Shown here: positions 21,537-33,393 of the stretch, piece after piece
Layout of the letters: every line of letters starts with the position of its first letter
How positions within the stretch are numbered: the stretch's first letter is position 1
Source of the DNA: Sycon ciliatum
Taxonomy: Eukaryota > Porifera > Calcarea > Leucosolenida > Sycettidae
Direction of reading: 5' to 3'
Assembly: GCF_964019385.1 (NCBI RefSeq)
Contig: NC_088649.1
Location: 10,906,525-10,970,524 of the forward strand
DNA: 64,000 nt
Notes under the pieces: generated by a model
Databases searched by the model: none
Seen by the model: only the letters and a program-made list of their open reading frames with translations
What the model was told of the DNA's origin: nothing
Position numbers and translations under genes: made by a program

Positions 21537-23023
21537 GGGTCCAGCGGATAATGCCGGCATTATGAGACTATCCGAGCATCAGAGCATTATGGAGCATTAA
21601 AAAGGAACAACACGAGCATTATGTGAGGTCTAAGCGGCATAGCAAGTAACATAGTTTCATAGTGAATAATGTCGGGAAATATCAGGTTTTTGGAAACAAT
21701 CGGCTAAAGCCATGAGGCGCAACGCCATGTGTTGTACCGGCACATGACTTTGTGATTTGTAGACACTTAAAGGGGCACTCCGGCTTCATTTTCGACGCCG
21801 AGTTTTCGATGCCAAGACGAAGGTTGGTGAAAGAGAAGACCCCTCGAACAAGAACGAGTCTCCAGAAGCGATCGAGTCGAGCAGGAAGACGACTTTTGAA
21901 TTTCGGCCGAGCGAGCGCTGATGACGTAATGAGGGATTAGCTTGCCAGTGGAAATGCATCTGCGCACATACATTTCACATACTTTTTGGCCAATTTTCAA
22001 TCGAAGAGGAGGTTGTTTTCTATGTTCTCTCAACGTCGTGAGCGATCCCGTCTTCTATACCCTTCCAGGTACCCTGAAGGTCCTCCAGAGGAGAATTTAT
22101 CTCCAGCAAAGCGTTGTTGATCCGCTAAATTCGTCTCGAGACATATTCACCCAGTGCAGTGCTGACAAATGTAGAATGTTGAATCTGTGATAATTGTCGA
22201 CGATGGACAGAAAGGTTGATAGCCGCTATCGCAGGGAAAGTGAAGCTGCTGGAAGTAACAACGGGGAGCTTGTTAGCATCACTTGATCAAAGCAGCTAGA
22301 CGGAATCGGGGAGTACTGACTATTTGTCTCGCCCTCAGTTTAGTGAATTTTATGATCAGAAAAATTTTCGATCAGGATCCCTTCTACAAGATGTGTAGTA
22401 CAGGTGATTTCTGAACTTGACGATATGGAGACCGACCAGTAGACCTACCAACAACGTGTACCTGCAGGAAATTCACCCAAGGCTATTGCTAATGCTATCC
22501 TCTTCAGTGGCTGTTGTTTTTTTTAGTAAAAATATGTTCACTTCTCTCAACATATTCCTGCATGGCAGCAAGAAGGTGCGCTATGGAATTCAACGCCACA
22601 ATCTTCGCCCAGCTGTGGATGAAGCATGGTCAAGTCATGGCAGTACATATACTTGAACCAGATGAGAAATTGAAGTTAATTTGTGATGCGAAGTTTGACA
22701 GCCCCAGTGACCGAGTCAAGCGTTGTCTTTTGCCGTGGCACAAATTGCTGAAGAATCCGAGATGTTCTTGGAATTATGCACATGGATACTACCAGAAATA
22801 ATGGTGGCATGAACCATTGTGGAATGGGACAGCTCACGGAGAATACTGGAATAGCTCAAGTATCTCTAGGCGATTGTAAATCCTGTTCTGGCTGATAGCT
22901 TCGGCCTGCTGCGCCCGTCCATGTACAATGATGGGAACATGCACTTCTGTTTTCTACATATCTGCTATCTACTGTACTGTGGTATTACAGTTGCAGGTCC
23001 CTTATATAGAAATATGTTCACCC

Positions 23024-23054
<31 letters not shown>

Positions 23055-26000
23055 ATACCCACATAAATATGAACTAACAATTTCACTGTTGGACTCGCCG
23101 GTGGCTAGAGAGCAAAGGATTAATTTATAGCAAAGAAAAGGACCAGGGAACTACAAGTTACGCTATAATGTCCACGAACTATTTCACTGTATTTGAAATA
23201 ATTTTGTTTGATACTCTGAGAACTCTGAAACTTTGCAGCACTGTGGATTATATGTGGATACAACATTTATGGAAGGAACACATAGTTCAAATAATTATAG
23301 CACTGGATTGTTGAGATTGTGAGCACATTCCAATCAGTACTCTACATATTTATAAGCGGTGGCAATCGTTAGGAATAGGTCGTGAGTTGTCAGAGTGCTC
23401 TAGTATATGAGAGAATGTTTTGTTTGTCTAATCGATGGCTCGTTTGAAGCCAGAGTTGTTTGAACTTGCTTCAGCTGACTTGATTCTAGACAGTAGTCGA
23501 AGGAGTACTATGAAGTATACACCAGGCGTAGTCTGTAAGCTATCTCGTGAGAATTCTGTCGGTACACATCAGGTATCAGCTTGCAAAGATGGCTCCTCTC
23601 TGTTTCTTGAAAGCCTGTATAGTTGGACTGTGGCTCCAGCGATTCCCTTCTCAGAGCAGGTACCATACCCAATACGGTCAATGCATATTGGACAGACCTG
23701 TGTGCACAACAGAAATAGTGGAGAGAAATCTCTCAGCTCATGAACACATCAGTGAAGTTTGAACTGCCGTTGTTTGTGGCCATCAGTATAAACCTATCGA
23801 CTATAAGAATAATGTGCAAAAACCCTCTATAAGGCCATGGTAAAAAATATCTTTGATTCTCAAGTACGCGCGCATCGATTTTTGGTGGCGCACCGACGAT
23901 TTTTTTTATTTCTATGCATGCATATGCGTGCATGAAAACGGTCAATGCGAACGGCATGAATCCGGGAGTAGTAAAATACCGGTATTTTTCTACTCCCTGG
24001 CCTGAATAATAAAATAATTATAAATTAATTATGAACCTGTGACGTACACATGTGTGACCCTATCTTTGGAAATAAAAAAATTGTGGGAATTAAAATAAAA
24101 AATCGCTCGCTCGCACCGATTTCCACAGGCTCATGACCTGAGAATCAACTTTATTTTTTACCATGGCCTAACTACAGCTGGGGCCATGGAATTATAAAGC
24201 ATCTAACTTAGGGAACTGCCAATTCTGGTCGGAGTTGCGTTCGAGGCCTGCAATTCATGATGGCTATCGTATGTTGCATTGACCAGAGATCATATAAAAC
24301 TTCCATGCCACATTGAAACACGCACTACTTTCGAGTACTTTGGTATCCCCCACCAAATGGGCATTCGTTCCCGGGGTGGCAGGCGTCACCATTCGTTATG
24401 CCTGGATCAGATTTCATTGACCCCAACTGTCATGAAGAATCATTTTTACTTCGACTGGATTTCAGTACAAGTTAGTTGTAGAACTGCAGAATAAATTTTG
24501 TTGTATTTGGGCAACCATTTCTCTACAAACGCTCTATTTGGAAAATAATTTTTTTAATAAAAATACATGTCCAAATTCCACATCTACCCAAATCGGAATA
24601 CTTGATCACGTATTCAGTCCTACACGGAATGTTTAGAAAACGCCAGGGAATAGGAATTTGCTAACGAGAACTCCAGGCCAGGGTACTAGCATACGAACAA
24701 AACAAGATAAAAACTCACCAGTATACTTGAAGTAATTCATGTCGGTGTAATATTCACGATAAGCAACGAGGCACCCTCCGATTTGGTCAAGCTGCTTTGA
24801 AGTCTGGTTGTTCAGGTGATACAAACGGGCTCCCTGTTGTTACTTCCAGCAGCTTCACTCTCCCTGCGACAGCGGCTATCAGCCTCTCTCTCCATCGTCG
24901 ACAATTATCACAGATTCAACATTCTACATTTATCAGCACTGCACTGGGTGAATATGTCTCGAGACGAATTTAGCGGATCAACAACGCTTTGATGGAGATA
25001 AATTCTCCTCTGGAGGACCTTCAGGGTACCTGGAAGGGTATAGAAGACGGGATCGCTCACGGCGTTGGGAGAACATAGCAAACAACCTCCTCTTCGATTG
25101 AAAATTGGCCAAAAAGTGTGTGAAATGTATGTGCGCAGATGCATTTCCACTGGCAAGCTAATCCCTCATTACGTCATCAGCGCTCGCTCGGCCGAAATTC
25201 AAAAGTCGTCTTCCTGCTCGACTCGATCGCTTCTGGAGACTCGTTCTTGTTCGAGGGGTCTTCTCTTTCACCTACCTTCGTCTTGGCATCGAAAACTCGG
25301 CGTCGAAAATGAAGCCGGAGTGCCCCTTTAATTATGTAAATAATAATGCCTTTAGCACTAATGCTACATTTACCTGACTACATACATGTAATGCCATTGC
25401 TACATAAAGTCTTTATGTAGCAATGACCCTGTATAGTCAGGTAAAATGATTACCGGTATGTACAGGTGATGTAGCATACCCAACGTTGCAACTGAGGCTG
25501 TTACACAAAATCCGTAACGATGATTTACGAGGAGTTCTTTTTCAGAAATCATGGAGAGCCGACCTAGCCATGGAAGAGACTAGGCTAGGCGTAGATCAGA
25601 TCTACGCAAAGTGAATATCAAACAGACGAAGAGGAGTTTTCCTGTTATGCCGTAGGCTCTGGCCATAGCATCTCTAGCGATACTGAAGAAAACACTGATC
25701 CATTGATGCATTTGGATCTGGATGAAGGAGTGGCTACAAACAGAAAGAGCTTGTTCCAAATAACGGCCTTTGCCGAGTCCAGCTCAGCAGGCTCGAAAAG
25801 AACTAGAATTTCTCATAGACGCAGTGCCAAGTCGATTTGAGTGCTCAGCAGCGCGTGTCTTACTTTCCTGGTGAAGCACGTACAGTTCGTCGTGGATGAT
25901 TGTAATGCAAGGCCTACAGTCAAGTGCTATCAGAAATGAAGAGTATTGTGGATTTGTGGCCAACCATTTGTCTCCACGCAACCTCAGGAGATAGCGCGAG

Positions 26001-26733
26001 CACCGGATGTGTTGGTGCGCCTGCCATGTGAAGAGGCCGAGACCTCTGGTCGGTTGAGCATGGCAAGGCCCACCAGCACCATCTCAGTTCTCACCCCATG
26101 CTAGCCCCATGGCCATGTGCCTGCCGGTGAGTTGTGTACAATGTATTTTGTAAAAAAAATGTAGAGTGGCAAAATAACTTCTCACCCCGAGTTTTCAGGA
26201 TTTCCGCAAATGGGAGGGATCTCGATCTGAGATCGTCTCTCCGGAACTGGCCTCACGTGAGCTGTTTCAGATGAAGACATTTTTTCACAGAGTGGAAGCA
26301 GTGACAGCTTGTCTGTAGGCATGATTACCACTTCCCTTGATAAGCTTCCAGCATCCAAATGATCACCAGCAATAATGGGTTTACCTCTCACCACATGGAT
26401 AAGCAAGGGAAAGGTTTTGATATACCCACTATTCAGCCTCAGCCCTGCATCAAAGTTACAATGGAGAGCAGCCAATGGAGACGCGATCATGTCTTATAGT
26501 GCTAAGAAGTGGTGGAGCTCGTGAGAGATATTGTAGCAGCAGAGGCAGATCGACTAAATGCATCCTTTCCTGGAAGTTTGACAATGTGCAGCCTTTCATC
26601 CATTTTTGTTGCAAACCAAGAGCATTATAACCGTTGTTGAAGCCGCATGATTATAATCAGCATTACAAGGTAGTTTTTGGATCATTATGATTAGCATTAT
26701 ACGAACATTTCCGGAGCATTATCCGCTGGACCC
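21537..26733. mobile_element. DNA transposon with GGGTCCAGCGGATAATGC termini, hosting another
   Basis: The left end GGGTCCAGCGGATAATGCC and the right end GCATTATCCGCTGGACCC are inverted and flanked by TA (21535-21536, 26734-26735). Both subterminal regions are rich in AGCATTAT motifs. Without the nested 21771-25327 insertion it is about 1.6 kb. Short frames in 25332-26500 are not recognised. TA duplication suggests Tc1/mariner or a related group; not resolved further. Confidence 0.65.
21771..25327. mobile_element. 3.56-kb DNA transposon with ~500-bp terminal inverted repeats and TTAA duplication
   Basis: The arm 21771 to about 22270 is the near-identical reverse complement of about 24828-25327, beginning AGGGGCACTCCGGCTTCATT. 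TTAA lies immediately outside both ends (21767-21770, 25328-25331). TTAA duplication is the hallmark of piggyBac transposases, but the terminal bases and very long arms are not typical, so the group is left open. The 2.5-kb interior has only short broken frames (for example 22514-22801 and 23435-23743) that I do not recognise; no DDE transposase is visible. Confidence 0.8.
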
Positions 26734-26949
26734 TAGTCCTGGGCAGTGTATCCCGCTGAACGGGTAAGAAACAAGGAAATCCAAGTATCAGGCATCGATT
26801 TTACCCAACATCTCGATATTTTACTCCGATTTCTCCCACAATTTCCGCTCCTTCAGTTCTTCGATATTTTGCCGAAAGAATTGCCGGTGGGATCTGTCTG
26901 GGCCTAATGCCGGGGCATCACTGACACGTCAGGTGACATGCAGCGTATA

Positions 26950-29090
26950 TATGTGCACGTGTACCAAGCTGTCATCACCAGATGCCTACACCGCATGCAG
27001 GCTGATTCCACTCGACAAATGCCCTGGAGTCAGGCCAATAGGCATCGGGGAAGTCTTGCGGCGCATAGTGGGGAAGGCCATCCTCGAGGTGATCCGCCCC
27101 GAAGTCATGGAAGCTGCTGGCAGTCTCCAGCTATGTGCGGGGTAAGATAGCGGCATAGAGGCGGCAATCCATGCGATGTGCGACGTATTTGATGACACCT
27201 CCACTGAAGCCATTCTTCTGGCCGACGCCACGCGTTTAACTTCCGTAACATCCAGCACCTCTGCCCATCACTCGCCAAACTCGTGATCAACACCTACCGG
27301 CAGCCCGCTAGCCTCTTCGTCGGCGGCGAGAAGATCTTGTCATGCGAGGGTACCACCCAGGGCGATCCCGTCTCCATGGCGATGTATGCCATTGGCATCA
27401 TCCCACGTATGAAGGCTGTTGCAACAGAAGGAGCAGTACAGGCATGGTATGCAGATGATGCCGGATCCGGTGGCAAGCTGAGGAGCGTCCGATCGTGGTG
27501 GGATCGGCTGACGGAAAAGGGCCCCCAATATGGTTACTTCCCAAAGCCATCCGGATTTTCGCTGGTACTGGTGTTTCTATCGAGGAAGATGGATGCCGCT
27601 ACCTTGGTGCAGCCATCGGGTCTGACCGTCATCCGTGTTTGCCTCACAGTACGTGCAGCAGTAGGTCAAGATCCATGCCGGTTCCTTTTTCTTCTCCTCC
27701 CCTTCTCCCTTCCTTGCCATGGTTGGCTAACACCCTCTCTCTTTGTATTGGCCGGTGTTCTCACTGTGCTACGAGATGCTGTAATAAATAAATAAATAAT
27801 AAATAAAGGAGTGGGTCGCACAGGTCCAACGGCTGAGTGACTATGCCCGCTCTCAGCCTCAAGCTGCGTATGCCGCGTATACCCATGGCTTACAGAGTAA
27901 GCGGACCGTTCTCTGCCGGGGCATGCCAGCTATGGATGAGCACCTGCGTCCACTTGATGATGCTGTGTCCAACTTGCTGGTCTCTGCCCTTCTGGGACGA
28001 CCGGTGAATACCCAAGAGTGCAGCCTCCTTGCTCTTCCGTGTCGCTTCGGCGGTCTCGGGCTGCCCCACCCATCGTCGCGAGCCTCCCAATACCAGTCTT
28101 CTCGAGACATCACCGCGCCCCTGACAAGCCGCATCTTGGTCCAAGATATGGAATTAGGTGCCGCCATTCGCTGTGTGCACGCTGCCAATAAGCAAGTGAA
28201 GAACACTGAACAGAGTTGACACCTCGGTTCGGGCTGAGGCTGTGTTTCTGTCTTCATCTGTGGATGCTGAGTTGCAGCATGTTATTGCTCTAGCGTCGGA
28301 GAAGGGAGCTTCTTCCTGGCTCACCTGTCGGCCCTTGAAACGGCATGGCTTGACCCTCACCAAGGGTGAGTTCTGCGATGGAATTCACCTGTGATATGGC
28401 TGGCAGTTCCACAGCGACTGCCGTTATCTTGCAGCTGTGGAGCCACACTTTCAGTCGCTCACGCTTTGTCTTGCCCACCGGTGGGTTTTCGTCGGTGCGG
28501 CACAATGAGGTGCGTGACCTCACTACCCATATGCTGAAGCTTGTGGCTCACAATGTAGCCGTGGAGCCCCACCTCCAGCCGGTCACTGGGGAGCAGTTCC
28601 GGTATCGCACCGCTATCCAGACTGAGCAGGCCCGTCTCGACGTTGCGCCGCGCAAGTGGTATTTGGGGTGACCGGTAGGAGCGCACCTTCATCGACGTGA
28701 GGGTTTTCAATCCTCATGCCTCCTCAAACGGCGCCACCTCCATTGCTTCCTGGAGTCCCAATTTCCTGCTACACCAAGCATGAGAAGGAGAAGCGGCGCT
28801 GCTACAAGCAACGTGTCCGCGACATAGAGCATTCGTTGTTTGTTCCGGCCATATCAAGTCTCTACCACTGGTGGTTTGGGCAAACACGCGGAGTCGCTCT
28901 ACAAGCGGATAGCTTCTCTTCAAGCAGCCAAGACTGGAGAAGCATACAGCTGTGGCATGTCTTGGGTTCGCTGCAAATTAAGTTTTGCCCTACTCCGGTC
29001 CGGTCCAGCGTGATGTGTTTGCGGCTTTGCGCGGATCCCGGAAGCATGTATTTGGCCGGTGCCTCCCACCTTGGCGGTTGCTGAGGCAGG
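26950..29090 (+). pseudogene. R2-like (REL-type) retroelement RT and nuclease remnant
   Basis: Successive frames, separated by stops and indels, encode one RT-like protein: IPLDKCPGVRPIGIGEVLRR (about 27000), AAIHAMCDVFDDT..AILLADA (about 27160-27230, where the catalytic-region frame is then lost), CPSLAKLVINTYRQPA, CEGTTQGDPVSMAMYAIGII, WYADDAGSGG (YADD, about 27450), GTGVSIEEDGCRYLGAAIG, then LPCRFGGLGLPHPSS (28050). A Cys-Cys-His-Cys-like segment before RHNEVRDL (about 28430-28530) and the nuclease-like C-terminus (RVFNPHA, KHEKEKRRCYKQRV) end the ORF. The C-terminal Cys/His knuckle plus nuclease arrangement is that of R2-type LINEs (inference). Interrupted at 27671 by a LINE 3' end. Clearly dead. 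Confidence 0.7.
27671..27808 (+). mobile_element. 5'-truncated LINE 3' end inserted in the R2-like remnant
   Basis: 138 bp matching the 3' ends of the LINEs at 18.7 and 59.5 kb (CTTGCCATGGTTGGCTAAC..) and ending TAATAAATAAATAAATAATA. The R2-like frame reads GTCAAG before it and GAGTGGGTCGC after it (..VK|EWVA..), so both edges are exact. No target duplication longer than 1-2 bp is seen. Confidence 0.8.
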
Positions 29091-29305
29091 CATTCATATT
29101 TTGATACCATTTGTTTTTCAAAAAACGAACACCTCTACCGAAAGAAGTAGTTTCTACCCAAACATGTAGATCAAAAACGAACGCCCCTTTAGTATATAGG
29201 GCATTGATACCATTTGTTTTTACGAAAACAATTGGACGACACTGAGGACGAGTTGGGAGATGAGACGGAGGACGAGGTTGCGGTTGTTGGAGACGAGGAA
29301 TCAGA

Positions 29306-30520
29306 TGGCCCAATATCTGAGAAAATCGACCTTCGGGGCTGTTTTGGTGAAATTGATTTTTTTATTGCAAATTGATGTCTTGCCTTTGTAGAGTATTGTG
29401 ACTTCGTTTCACGGCCATCAGACCAATATTGACCATGTAGAAATGCATTCTACAGTCAGGAGTCATGTTAATGAATTGTTCTTTTTTTACAATTTTGAAA
29501 TATCAGTGTGTTTGGAGCCACCAAAAATTGTTTCCATGTGATATCTAATATAGTAAAGTGTTTTGACTGTTCAGGTACTTCATTTCCAGCATTCCGTGAC
29601 TTTATTGAGGTTGTGTAGTTGCAACAGCAGCAATGGCAGCATTAGAAGGAGAGGTGATTTATCTGTTCTCCTGGTGATGGACATGCTTGACAGGATTGTC
29701 TGCAACAGATTTTGATGGAACACCATGTTACATGTAACAGCATTCACATACTTATTGTGAAGGAGTCAAACGGAGCAAATGCGTCCAGATTCGCCTTGTA
29801 GCACTTTGTGGAGACTGACCATTTCCAAACATCAGTAACACAGTCTGACAAGCGTTTCACACCACCAACTCAAAAGTAACAGAATGTTACTCGAGATTGC
29901 CCAGCCTCATGTGCTCCGTGATGGTCTGATTCGCCATTATTAGCTCGAGTATCGAGCGTGCCATCCAAAACATGTTAGGATCATCGTCGCAAAGAAAACT
30001 TCCATCATTTCGTGCCGTTTTAGCAGGTCTGGCGTGACACTCAGGAAACAGTTCTGCCACTCGCGCAAGGGCGCCCAGCGGCCTTGCAAGCGGCGTACCC
30101 TCAGGAATCCACCTGGTTGTCCTTGCCTGGAGCTGTAGCAGCTATCGCTGAGGCAGACTGTGGTTGGCCTTGATCATACTCATCCAGGCCAAGTCCTCAT
30201 CATCGTCGCCCCCGACAGGTAAGTACCGCGTGTCACTTGCGATCGATTCGCCTGACATGCGCTCTCAGAACTAGAAGCGCTGTCGCCGCTTGACAGGATA
30301 TCCACAAAGAACGATGCATCACCGTCCATGGGATCGCGGCTGCTGTGCTCCGTGAGCCCAATAACCAACTGACAGAAGAATCGCCTTCAATTTTCTTCCG
30401 CCATTGTCGTCTCTGCACTTTGCTTTGACGGAATCGATTTTTTGCGAACAAATTTGTTTTTAGTGTTTTCTCAAAAAAACCGCGTAGCCCCGAAGGTCGA
30501 AAGTCTCAGATATCGGGCCA
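29306..30520. mobile_element. ~1.2-kb element with TGGCCC(A/G)ATATCTGAGA termini
   Basis: The left TGGCCCAATATCTGAGA.. TCGACCTTCGGGGCT and the right complement form ~35-bp imperfect inverted repeats. The interior has no recognisable transposase; short minus-strand frames at 30180-30451 are unassigned. A second copy of the GACCTTCGGGG motif is near 32741. Confidence 0.55.
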
Positions 30521-31030
30521 GATGGTGATTGTGATCGTAAGAAGTCTGCCGTTTTTCTTCACTTGTTGTCTCACCCTAAGTGTCTGCAGGTGTATGATGA
30601 TTTTAGTTTTTCTGTTCTTTGTCGTGCACAGTATGCTAGTCAGTTGAAAGTACTTGAGGCTGTTTGTATTCGTTTGCATAAGCCTGATCTTTGTAAGCAG
30701 AAGAAACATGTAGTTGCGTTAAAATTGTTTTCGTAGGTGCACAGCATGATTGTTTGTCTCACTACACAGTTTTAGCGTTATAATTATTAGTTTCTCACCC
30801 GCCGTTGCACTTAGCTCTCACTTCACTTCTATTGTCTCACCTTCCCTCATTCTATTTTGGCACTGTATTTTGTTCTCGTAACACATCATTGAATGTATAT
30901 TAATTTTAAAATCATTGTTCAGCATGGTTACTCTTCAGTCACGACTTTCCGCTGATGAATGTGACAAGAAAATTAATTCTGGTAAACTTTCATGACTTCG
31001 TTTGAATTTGTTCTCTTTATTGCTATTCGG
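30521..31030. other. No recognisable gene
   Basis: T-rich, short frames only. Nothing is supported. Confidence 0.4.
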
Positions 31031-31033
31031 TAG

Positions 31034-31314
31034 AGGTGTTCGTTTTTTGAAAAAAATTCTACTAAAAAGGGTAGATTCTACTTTCCTCAACCGGCTCTAC
31101 TAGGAAAAAGTTGGTAGAATCCGGTAGAAGTTGGTAGAGCTACTGGATTTCCAGCAAGATCAAAGATTTGTACACAACTCCATACAAAAAAAGAAACATT
31201 TCACGTACACATCGTGTAAACTACTAAATCCGGTAGAACAGCCTTCGTACACTTGTCTCTACCATCTACTCTGCTCTACCAGAGGTACATGTAGCTAAAA
31301 ACGAACGCAGCCTA
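31034..31314. mobile_element. MITE with GGTGTTCGTTTTT termini
   Basis: GGTGTTCGTTTTTTG at the left and AAAAACGAACGCAGCC at the right are inverted. The interior is rich in GGTAGA/TCTACC repeats. A related fragment with both motifs lies at 29118-29190. Confidence 0.5.
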
Positions 31315-31318
31315 AGCT

Positions 31319-31524
31319 AAGGCTGTGTTTACATGAGAAATTTCAACCCGAGTCGAGTTCAGCCCGGGTTGAAAGTCTGTACGAGAGACAAAATAGGTGA
31401 GCGTTTACATGAAAGCAGTTGACCCGGGTGTAAACGCGCCAATCGTTTCGTGTACAAGGCGTGTTGAAATCTGACCAGGGGCGAACTCGACCCGGGTTGA
31501 AACCTCTCATGTAAACACAGCCTT
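31319..31524. mobile_element. MITE with AAGGCTGTGTTTACATGAG termini
   Basis: ~32-bp terminal inverted repeats AAGGCTGTGTTTACATGAGA..TTCAACCCG and complement enclose 206 bp, with internal GACCCGGG/CCCGGGTT repeats. Immediately adjacent to the preceding MITE. Confidence 0.75.
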
Positions 31525-31526
31525 GT

Positions 31527-32159
31527 AAGGCCAGGAAGGGCCTGGTCAGACTGCGGCAAATTTTCATAATTTCATTCGCTTATTTTATAGATTTTACACA
31601 ACATGGCTAAGTATTCACCACTATAGTCTATTTATACCGAAGTGGCCGCGCTCTCATTTGCCACCACCCATGTTTTGATACAGCCATCCGGAGCAAAGAA
31701 ACAGCTACAAGAAAAGCAAATTTTACACATTTGACCAAGAGTGCATAAACCAGAGTGTGCAGCTCGGGATGGTTCCTGGGGGAGCGCAATTCGTGCAGTA
31801 CATCATTTCTGACGGCATGGTAAGCCACAGATACGGTGAAAAGTTGCGTAACCAGTCGCGGTGGTGCAGGTCACTGAGTTTGTCCTGATTTCGGTTTTTT
31901 GATACGGATAACCTGGCCTGGTGACTTTACTTGTCGGTAGATGTACGCAGCGTACACAGTCACACAAAACACCGAAATCTAGCATTTATATTCAACACTT
32001 TTATGATCCGATGATCTTGTTTTGTAGTAGTATTATTAGTAGTAGTAGTATTTATTTAGCAGCCACATGAGAAAAAAATCCTGAAACAGGACGTCTAAAA
32101 TCAAGCAAACTTGGCTGATTTCCGGGCTATGAAACATGATAATTTGAGCTGTACGCTAA
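31527..32159. other. No recognisable gene
   Basis: Includes GCATAAACCAGAGTGTGCA near 31741, whose inverted counterpart lies near 32680-32700, possibly the ends of an older element. (TAG)n occurs near 32030-32050. Confidence 0.4.
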
Positions 32160-32595
32160 CCCTGTCCGGAGTATGCGTTTTTTGAAGGGTCAAAATGGAA
32201 ATGTTTATTTTTTGGAAACTTACCCAAAATGCTAAAAAAATCTTTTAAAAAATTCAAAATTTCACCCAAAATGCGAAAAATATGCTGCCGTTAGGGCTTT
32301 AATACCATGGCAGCCAAAATGGCGTAAAACTTGAATCCCTTGTCGTTCCAAGTGCACGTGGAGGAAGCACGTGCAAAGGATGTGGTTGTTTTTGATAGTC
32401 GAAAGGAATCGAACATTTTGTTTGGTTGTATGGCTTCTTCAGAGCCAAGTGCACCCGAGGCTGCCGATGAGCATGCAAAATATGCTCAAAATGTTGAAAA
32501 ACGCTGAAAAGAAACCCAAAATGCGAAAAAAAGCTGAAAACCCCGTAAATGCGAAAAATATGCAAAACATAAATTATTGTCATAATCCGGACAGG
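32160..32595. mobile_element. MITE-like element with CCTGTCCGGA(G/T)TATG termini
   Basis: CCTGTCCGGAGTATG at the left and CATAATCCGGACAGG at the right are inverted. Interior ATGCGAAAAATATGC repeats resemble the AGCATAAT-rich tract at 10960-11100. Target duplication unclear. Confidence 0.55.
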
Positions 32596-32762
32596 CCTAC
32601 TGTACGCAAGTCACAACTTGGCTGACCTCATCAGGGTGACGTAGTGCACGAACTGCACTGTTTCAGATCTGATATGCACAGTTGCACACTCTGGTTTATG
32701 TACTCTTGATTTAACCAATTGTCTACGTCTGGGAAAATCGACCTTCGGGGATTCCCGCGTTT

Positions 32763-32910
32763 CGCGAGAAAGAAATCAAGATAAGAAAAAAAGGTCTTTC
32801 CTTGTTGGCGGTAGGGAGTCGCAGTCGCTCGCACTCGAGTGCCGATGCCAGGCTAGAAGTGAATCAAGTAATTATTTTGGTTTTGAACAAGACGACACCA
32901 CGCCCCCAAC
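32763..32910. repeat. Unoccupied copy of the DIRS-element target
   Basis: GAAATCAAGATAAGAAAAAA then GGTCTT runs directly into TCCTTGTTGGCGGTAGG here. The same two sequences are split apart by the whole DIRS-like element at 33362-33393 and 42963-43080. This fixes the element's ends. Confidence 0.85.
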
Positions 32911-33039
32911 GCACTGAAATCGAGAAACAAGGCCGTCACAGCCGGGGCGTGGCTGGGGCGGCTGAGGCCGGCCCACTTTTTCGGCTATTTTTTAGCACAT
33001 TACAACAAAGCGCGATGATCGCAGCTTAGCGCAAACGTG

Positions 33040-33315
33040 ACAAATCCTTGTCCCCGATCGTGGTTTGTTGCGGAAAAAAGTCTTTCATTGCAGTTAAACT
33101 GAAATGGCACCAAATGCCTGGAAATGCTTCCAATTGGCTTCAATTTTTGATTTTTTCCCGGGGGAGGGTAATGTTTGTCCCCAATCGTAGCGTCTTCTTG
33201 GTTTGTAGCAGAATCAAAAAGACTTTCATTGTAGTTACCGTACACTGAAATGGCACCAAATGCCCGGAAATGCTTGCAATTGGCTTCAATTTTTGAATTT
33301 TTTTCCCGGGGGAGG
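33040..33315. repeat. Diverged tandem duplication of ~135 bp
   Basis: Two copies of a sequence running from TGTCCCC(G/A)ATCGT through TGGCACCAAATGCC to TTTTTCCCGGGGGAGG lie side by side (about 33040-33173 and 33174-33315). Confidence 0.75.
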
Positions 33316-33393
33316 ACCCCGTACATGGCCGCCCCACCTCCAAAGTCAGTGCGAAGGGCCTGAGAAAGAAATCAAGATAAGAAAAAAGGTCTT

